Assembly (NCBI RefSeq): GCF_008831285.2
Contig: NC_045140.1
Coordinates: 30,282,959-30,295,458 of the forward strand
DNA from: Nymphaea colorata
Lineage: Eukaryota > Streptophyta > Magnoliopsida > Nymphaeales > Nymphaeaceae
Direction: 5' to 3'
DNA length: 12,500 bases
Below the pieces are notes generated by a model. The model worked only from the letters and a program-made list of their open reading frames with translations. It was not told the DNA's origin and did not search any database. Positions within the stretch are counted from its first letter, which is position 1. The number at the start of each line of letters is the position of its first letter. Both the position numbers and the translations under genes were made by a program. Shown in pieces: positions 9,801-12,500 of the stretch.

Positions 9801-10011
9801 CTTGGTTATGGGCTAATCGTTCATGGATGACTTGCGTTTCTTTCATGAATGCCGCTTGCTGGGCTGTAAGCTGCTGTATAGATGTTATTAAAGTGCTTAA
9901 GTCAGCTGAAGGAAGTGTGAGATGAGGTTCTACATGAGCAGCGGTAGCTGCCTCCTCAACTATTTCGGTTTCCTCAACTTCTCTAACCGGTTGTTTCTCT
10001 TTGCGCCACAT
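6871..10011 (-). CDS. Long ORF of the retrotransposon, unrecognised gag-position protein
   Basis: I do not recognise this protein. It is the only ORF in the internal region, starts 113 bases after the primer binding site, and has G at -3 of its ATG. Seen, by residue: a likely coiled coil at 37-68 (LSTLITSIQQLTAQQ); a very acidic Ser/Glu/Asp-rich part at 71-170; a basic Ser/Asn/Lys/Pro-rich, probably disordered part at 180-400; a second helical segment at 424-453 (LTDALTMIRRIVAKNDELLE); another acidic stretch at 475-490; and a more mixed, possibly folded part at 540-760. Residue 774 is the last codon before the LTR. Codons 775-1046 lie in U3, are GC-rich and look non-native. Gag position suggests a structural or RNA-binding role, but there is no CCHC knuckle, no retrotrans_gag pattern and no DTG/DSG protease motif. 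It could also be captured host sequence. The uninterrupted length supports real coding, at least to about residue 760. Confidence 0.7.
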   Translation of the reverse strand: MWRKEKQPVREVEETEIVEEAATAAHVEPHLTLPSADLSTLITSIQQLTAQQAAFMKETQVIHERLAHNQEEEPAYGYSSYEEQNSYSDSDEYEPSYASEDCNPIEEMDEEEGDDQQTNSESSDQGDEYSKASQHSEDERLTTNEIEDQSSDESCKEWGDDYGDPSPNDHSSSSPHEYRGFTLAKTRLYHPRISNFTFGYATSSGTTHKRESNYCEPLLPLVGHNRLHNYSPQNSTNPLRCGPTKAASLQPSTAISLKSTSSHSKPNKNQKIHNRADQQKGNKLKDILATSDLGRRPKPRTRSNFVNGPSLKTENRNQQLSKEPLKDPLPAAYNLREAIRKIQSSTKPDKMQQQKTTSSRVPVRNKMPIPARLEPAKNANVLRISPAMVRKKEQVAKAPEGAKVGDDGTATIREQPPAEKPHFTLTDALTMIRRIVAKNDELLEQMYFQRQNEQRTFLSAPAHGQGNGPQQEQAENSDKSDEEDEAVATREKPTGQFPTSNDKISDLLKDLKTGEHQTLERRNENIKNAEIHEDKELAPMDHIEVAATLYDQLESIPWSTFTASEASSKEDGDDNTNFSARKNGNCGQLEWADLGQNVLKQLPNTTFVLKTNNSLHMPTFAHYLKAEVHPQVRLIFDHGKSIQGSATKCYKELHKRMESQLGRLPIDYGPCYPLLLIGWFKAKLGNELAALGERCRARPKRLKGQVYDRGRLHGAAILSDNPRHQDQRRTLLGLLQRDYGPARSKASLDKSGRFTLGDCQGRAWGQARSKGGGSVTGPPRSWPRIANDAADGRPGDETSQLQRRASVGHERQSGPGTAEGGAGQHAVARLPRDEGAERPRRAGKAPAATDPASFCCEANVFCRVRDRDAKEVTHGGATAAVADDDAKSPNAPAIAEESTSEGTTRPREVDEMTAPHSTRALTPSEASPSIGGLHAKALGHGEATLPTQAKPDVLERSGLDLARGAQLAGHDMETGCSGQRLTSSRLSNGGRTDWTGTGVVQAFRTETELTDRTDSHRTGTEDVLTSGTETVQETETGRYEGRLDRV
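6890..7110. repeat. Degenerate CTGTC/GACAG simple-sequence tract in U3
   Basis: The plus strand is built largely from CTGTC, CTGTT and CTCTG words, with phrases such as GTCTCTGTTC occurring more than once (about 6924 and 6992). It is cryptically simple rather than a clean tandem array. On the minus strand the ORF reading frame turns it into a Thr/Glu/Gly/Arg-rich tail (TETVQETETG), which argues against a conserved protein end here. The matching part of the right LTR is outside the window. Confidence 0.6.
7694..7704 (-). other. Polypurine tract beside the 3' LTR
   Basis: The minus strand reads AAGGGGGGTGG, followed by ATC and then the LTR start TGTTACAGG at 7690. A purine run just before the 3' LTR is the standard plus-strand primer in LTR elements. 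Here the run lies inside the long ORF, which passes through it without a stop. Its position and the matching LTR ends define the internal region as 7691-10139. Confidence 0.85.
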
Positions 10012-10124
10012 GGCTGCGATAGAAACTCACTTTCAAGATCGAATTTCAGAAGACTAAGCTGCTCAAAACCGTGACTCTATGCTGCCTTAGCTGAACCAAA
10101 CTGAACAAGAAATCCCACTAAGCC
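10012..10124 (-). other. Untranslated leader between primer binding site and ORF
   Basis: This 113-base stretch joins the primer binding site to the ATG at 10011. It is A/T-rich with no evident structure. In other LTR elements packaging or dimerisation signals often lie here, but none can be identified by eye. Confidence 0.6.
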
Positions 10125-10136
10125 GCTCTGATACCA
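10125..10136 (-). other. Primer binding site for initiator tRNA-Met
   Basis: The minus strand reads TGGTATCAGAGC, the exact complement of the 3' end of plant initiator tRNA-Met (GCTCTGATACCA). Three bases (GTT on the minus strand) separate it from the LTR terminus TGTAACA at 10140. This is the usual site in many plant LTR retrotransposons and would prime minus-strand DNA synthesis. A 113-base leader then leads to the ATG at 10011. Confidence 0.93.
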
Positions 10137-10139
10137 AAC

Positions 10140-12500
10140 TGTTACATCCGCCCTTGTAGCGCCTCAAAGCCGCCGACGAACGTAACCTCCCAAGACCTCT
10201 TAGTGGTAATGTAGCTGGCCCAAGTTTGGCCTTACAAAATTTCAACCCCGGCTGGACACAATCCCAGCTCAAATGCCCTTGGGTAAGGATACAAGGAATG
10301 GTTTATCCCCTCGCTAGCTAGGTCTGAACCTATTACAACAATGTGGGTTCGAGGCCTTACAAGCGTAGCGTACAACATGAACTCATTCCTCACTCATTCC
10401 AGCATTCAACACATTCATCAAACCACGCATACAATCCTTAGGACGTGCAAACCATCACCATGCACCCTAGGAAGGTCCGTAGTCCGGGTTCGTGTCCTTA
10501 GCTAACGAGCTTTGGAGGTAACCCAAGCACTACACGCCCGGAGGCAAGGCTGAAAACAAGTGCACCCGCCCTCGAATCTATAGGGTGATTCGGGTGCCTA
10601 CCTGGCTGAAGCTAGTTCAGCAAGCGACCAAGGGCAAAGGCCAAAGCCCCTTGGTAATCAGCACGTCGGTCTTCGCAAGCGAGGCGCCCGTTCAAGTTGG
10701 TCTCTCCTCCTTGCTCAAGACGTAGACAGCATAGTTACTGTTTTGTAATTCAGCAACTTAAAACGGGAGAAGGGATTGCACTTAGCTGGAAATGTTGGAA
10801 CCCCTAGTGCTGTGATGAAGTAGGGGGAGGCTAGCGCTGACAAGGTGACAGCGTACACCCTTCTTCTCCCGGGATCAGCTCAGCACACGGTTGCTGGACT
10901 GCTCCTCCTTCTCAGCAATACACTCCAGAAAATGAATAGAGAAGGTTACTATCGAAATTAGCAAGGAAACGGAGTATTCCCAAGCATCGTTAGGAGACTT
11001 CACCGTGAGAACGTTTTACCCCTGTTCGTTGTTGAGTTTAGGGGGAGGCAAGCGCCGCTTAGCCCGGCGTAAGCTATGTCTCCTAACCGGTGTATCTGCA
11101 ATGGATTAGGCCCTGCTGTCCGCAACACCTTCCGCCGTTGGGCAGATCGAGGATTAAACCCCTGCAGCTAGACGATGAAGGGGTGAGGCAAGCTTCGATT
11201 GACGCCGAAGCACGCGCGCTGTCCTGGACAGCTTAAGCTCCCTGGTTCTCTGGTGAAGGTTCTGGATTCTCAGGCCTTGCCGATCTTCCAAAAATCATTA
11301 AAAATCAACCACAGCTCGGATTGGGCTGAAATTTGGTGGGTAGCTGCCTCTGATGATTATGAAGGGACGCTCCAAAAATCACTGCAATCGGAGCCCTCTA
11401 AGGTCAAGTCGTTGAAGGCTGAAGGCGCCGGACTGTCACAGTCAACAGGCTCTGTTCAGGAACAGAACAGAATGCAGGCGAGTTCCAGAGTAGTCTGTCT
11501 TCAAAAATTCATTCCCGTTGATCCAGACACCCAAAAATCCTGAAATTTGGATTGAAGGGAGCTGATACACCAAGGTTTGGACGCCCAAAAGATTGGGCCC
11601 AAACAAGACCTCCTTGGGCAAGACGTTGAGCAGTTTTGGAGCTGGACGCCGCAAGGTGGAGCTCTGTTCAGGACGACAGGAAATGGTTCAGACAGCTTCG
11701 GCTTCAGATCCTCGTTCCAGTCATTTCCTTCGTCCAATGAATGCCAAATTTCACCGGGAGACTCCTAAGACACCAAGGAAGGAACTCTCAAGAGGCCCGG
11801 CTCAGATTCGCTCTCAGGTGATAGCTCCTGGAAGGCACGCGACGCTGCAGCAGTGTTCATCCACTCAGGCGGGTGCAGGAAGGATTCCAGAGCTTCAATC
11901 GATTCTCCGGTTGATCATATTCAATCAAAATGTTAATCAGAGCATTAGATATCAGGAATAGATCAAGAACAACAGGATTGATCGAATGAGGATAGTCAGA
12001 TCACCGGATTTGGTGGTTTTCCCCAAATTCTAATGAAGATGGGGGCGCTGCCGCCGTTCGGGCGGAGATTGCAGAATTCCACCGCCGTTCTTTTTCAGAT
12101 TCAGGCCGTCGATCATATCTCAGTCATCCGACGTCGGATTTGGGGCCTCCTTAGCTTGAAATGTGCGTAAGGATGTTAGGAAGGCAACCACAGTGGCCGA
12201 TCGTCGAGATTGTACACCATTTTCTTCAGATTTGCAGGTTTCCAGGGACTGGTCGGCGGCAAAATTGGGGAAAACAGTCCAGGCTATTCAAACTGCGATA
12301 TCTCCCTCATTTCTGGTCGGATTTGACTCATTTCGGGTTTGTTGGTTTCGTATTGATGAGGGGAAAGTCACAGAAGATCGGATCGTCAAAACCCTCTCTG
12401 TATTTCTTCAGATTTACGTTTTATCAGGGTTCAGGGCCTGTTTTCCAGAAACCGGTTGAAGGCTATTCCGTTTTTCATTTTCCTTTCGATTCCTTTGCGT
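10140..12500 (-). repeat. Upstream (5') LTR of the main element, partial at the window end
   Basis: On the minus strand this LTR ends with TGTAACA at 10146-10140, three bases before the primer binding site, which fixes the boundary. Its first 116 bp on the plus strand (10140-10255) have no match next to the left copy. From 10256 on it matches the left LTR at a constant offset of 6550, shifting by one base after a small indel at about 12376. By comparison with the left copy it should extend to about 14240. The part outside the window would hold the promoter that drives the element. Confidence 0.85.
10801..11205. repeat. Same three hairpin units in the right LTR
   Basis: These are the counterparts of the units at 4251, 4469 and 4609, starting at 10801, 11019 and 11159. 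Between the copies the arms are unchanged. One substitution falls in the loop of the third unit (CCTGCAGC here, CCTGGAGC on the left). In this LTR they would lie in the transcribed leader ahead of the primer binding site. Confidence 0.6.

Larger units (their letters stand above)
3709..12500 (-). mobile_element. Non-autonomous LTR retrotransposon with very long LTRs, partial at the right
   Basis: Seen: two long direct repeats (3706-5951 and 10256-12500, about 99.5% identical by eye) flank a 2449 bp internal region. In minus-strand order the parts are LTR, primer binding site, one long ORF, polypurine tract and LTR. The LTR ends are inverted (TGTTACA...TGTAACA), and the ends beyond them are also similar (TCCGCC against GGTCCGCC). 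Known: this is the standard LTR-retrotransposon plan, and the initiator-Met primer site and G-run polypurine tract are common in plant Ty3/gypsy elements. No protease, reverse transcriptase, RNase H, integrase or CCHC knuckle is visible, so mobility would need proteins supplied in trans. Inferred full length is about 10.6 kb with LTRs of about 4.1 kb. Long LTRs round a short internal region recall LARD elements of grasses, but LARDs lack a long ORF. The right LTR leaves the window. The left LTR is interrupted near 3708. Superfamily assignment is tentative. Confidence 0.85.

Noticed and set aside
3706-10256. Placing the LTR boundary at 3706/10256, where the visible repeat starts
   Set aside because: That boundary has no TG/CA terminus and lies 116 bp from the primer binding site. 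Position 10140 has TGTAACA three bases from the site and matches the TGTTACA start at 7690.
1-12500. CRISPR arrays, bacterial operons, tRNA or rRNA genes
   Set aside because: There are no regularly spaced short repeats, no Shine-Dalgarno-led gene series and no cloverleaf pattern. The GCTCTGATACCA at 10125-10136 is only a tRNA 3'-end match serving as a primer site.

Overview
This window looks like transposon-rich intergenic DNA from a plant nuclear genome, probably a flowering plant. I see no recognisable host gene, rRNA or tRNA gene, and nothing bacterial. The plant assignment rests on an initiator-tRNA-Met primer binding site typical of plant LTR retrotransposons, a G-rich polypurine tract, TATA boxes followed by CT-rich leaders, and G-box and W-box motifs. 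I cannot name the species or the element family.

The main object is one minus-strand LTR retrotransposon that fills about 3.7 kb to the right end. Its upstream LTR is on the right (10140 to beyond the window). The primer binding site is 10125-10136, the single long ORF starts at 10011, the polypurine tract is 7694-7704, and the downstream LTR is on the left (7690 down to about 3709). The LTRs begin TGTTACA and end TGTAACA and share 3706-5951 / 10256-12500 at about 99.5% identity, so the insertion is young. Scaling from the left copy, each LTR is about 4.1 kb, longer than the 2449 bp internal region. There is no protease, reverse transcriptase, RNase H or integrase, so the element must be non-autonomous. 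Its ORF (about 774 codons internally, 1046 if read through the polypurine tract into U3) resembles no gag domain I know: coiled coil, acidic domain, basic Ser/Asn/Lys-rich domain, second coiled coil, then a possibly folded C-terminal part.

The left LTR stops matching at 3706, where 116 bp present in the right LTR are missing. The sequence abutting the break reads TGTTACGGGCC on the minus strand, a plausible LTR start. The simplest reading is that 1-3708 belongs to a second LTR element inserted in the first one's LTR, with its far end outside the window. That stretch carries its own putative minus-strand promoter (TATATA at 3239-3244), a W-box-rich tract (10 TTGAC[C/T] in 187 bp), two copies of a G-box module, and a GC-rich stretch.

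The parts fit together as follows. Transcription of the main element would start in the right LTR outside the window, run through about 3 kb of LTR-derived leader, pass the primer binding site and reach the ORF. Replication would need reverse transcriptase and integrase from an autonomous partner.
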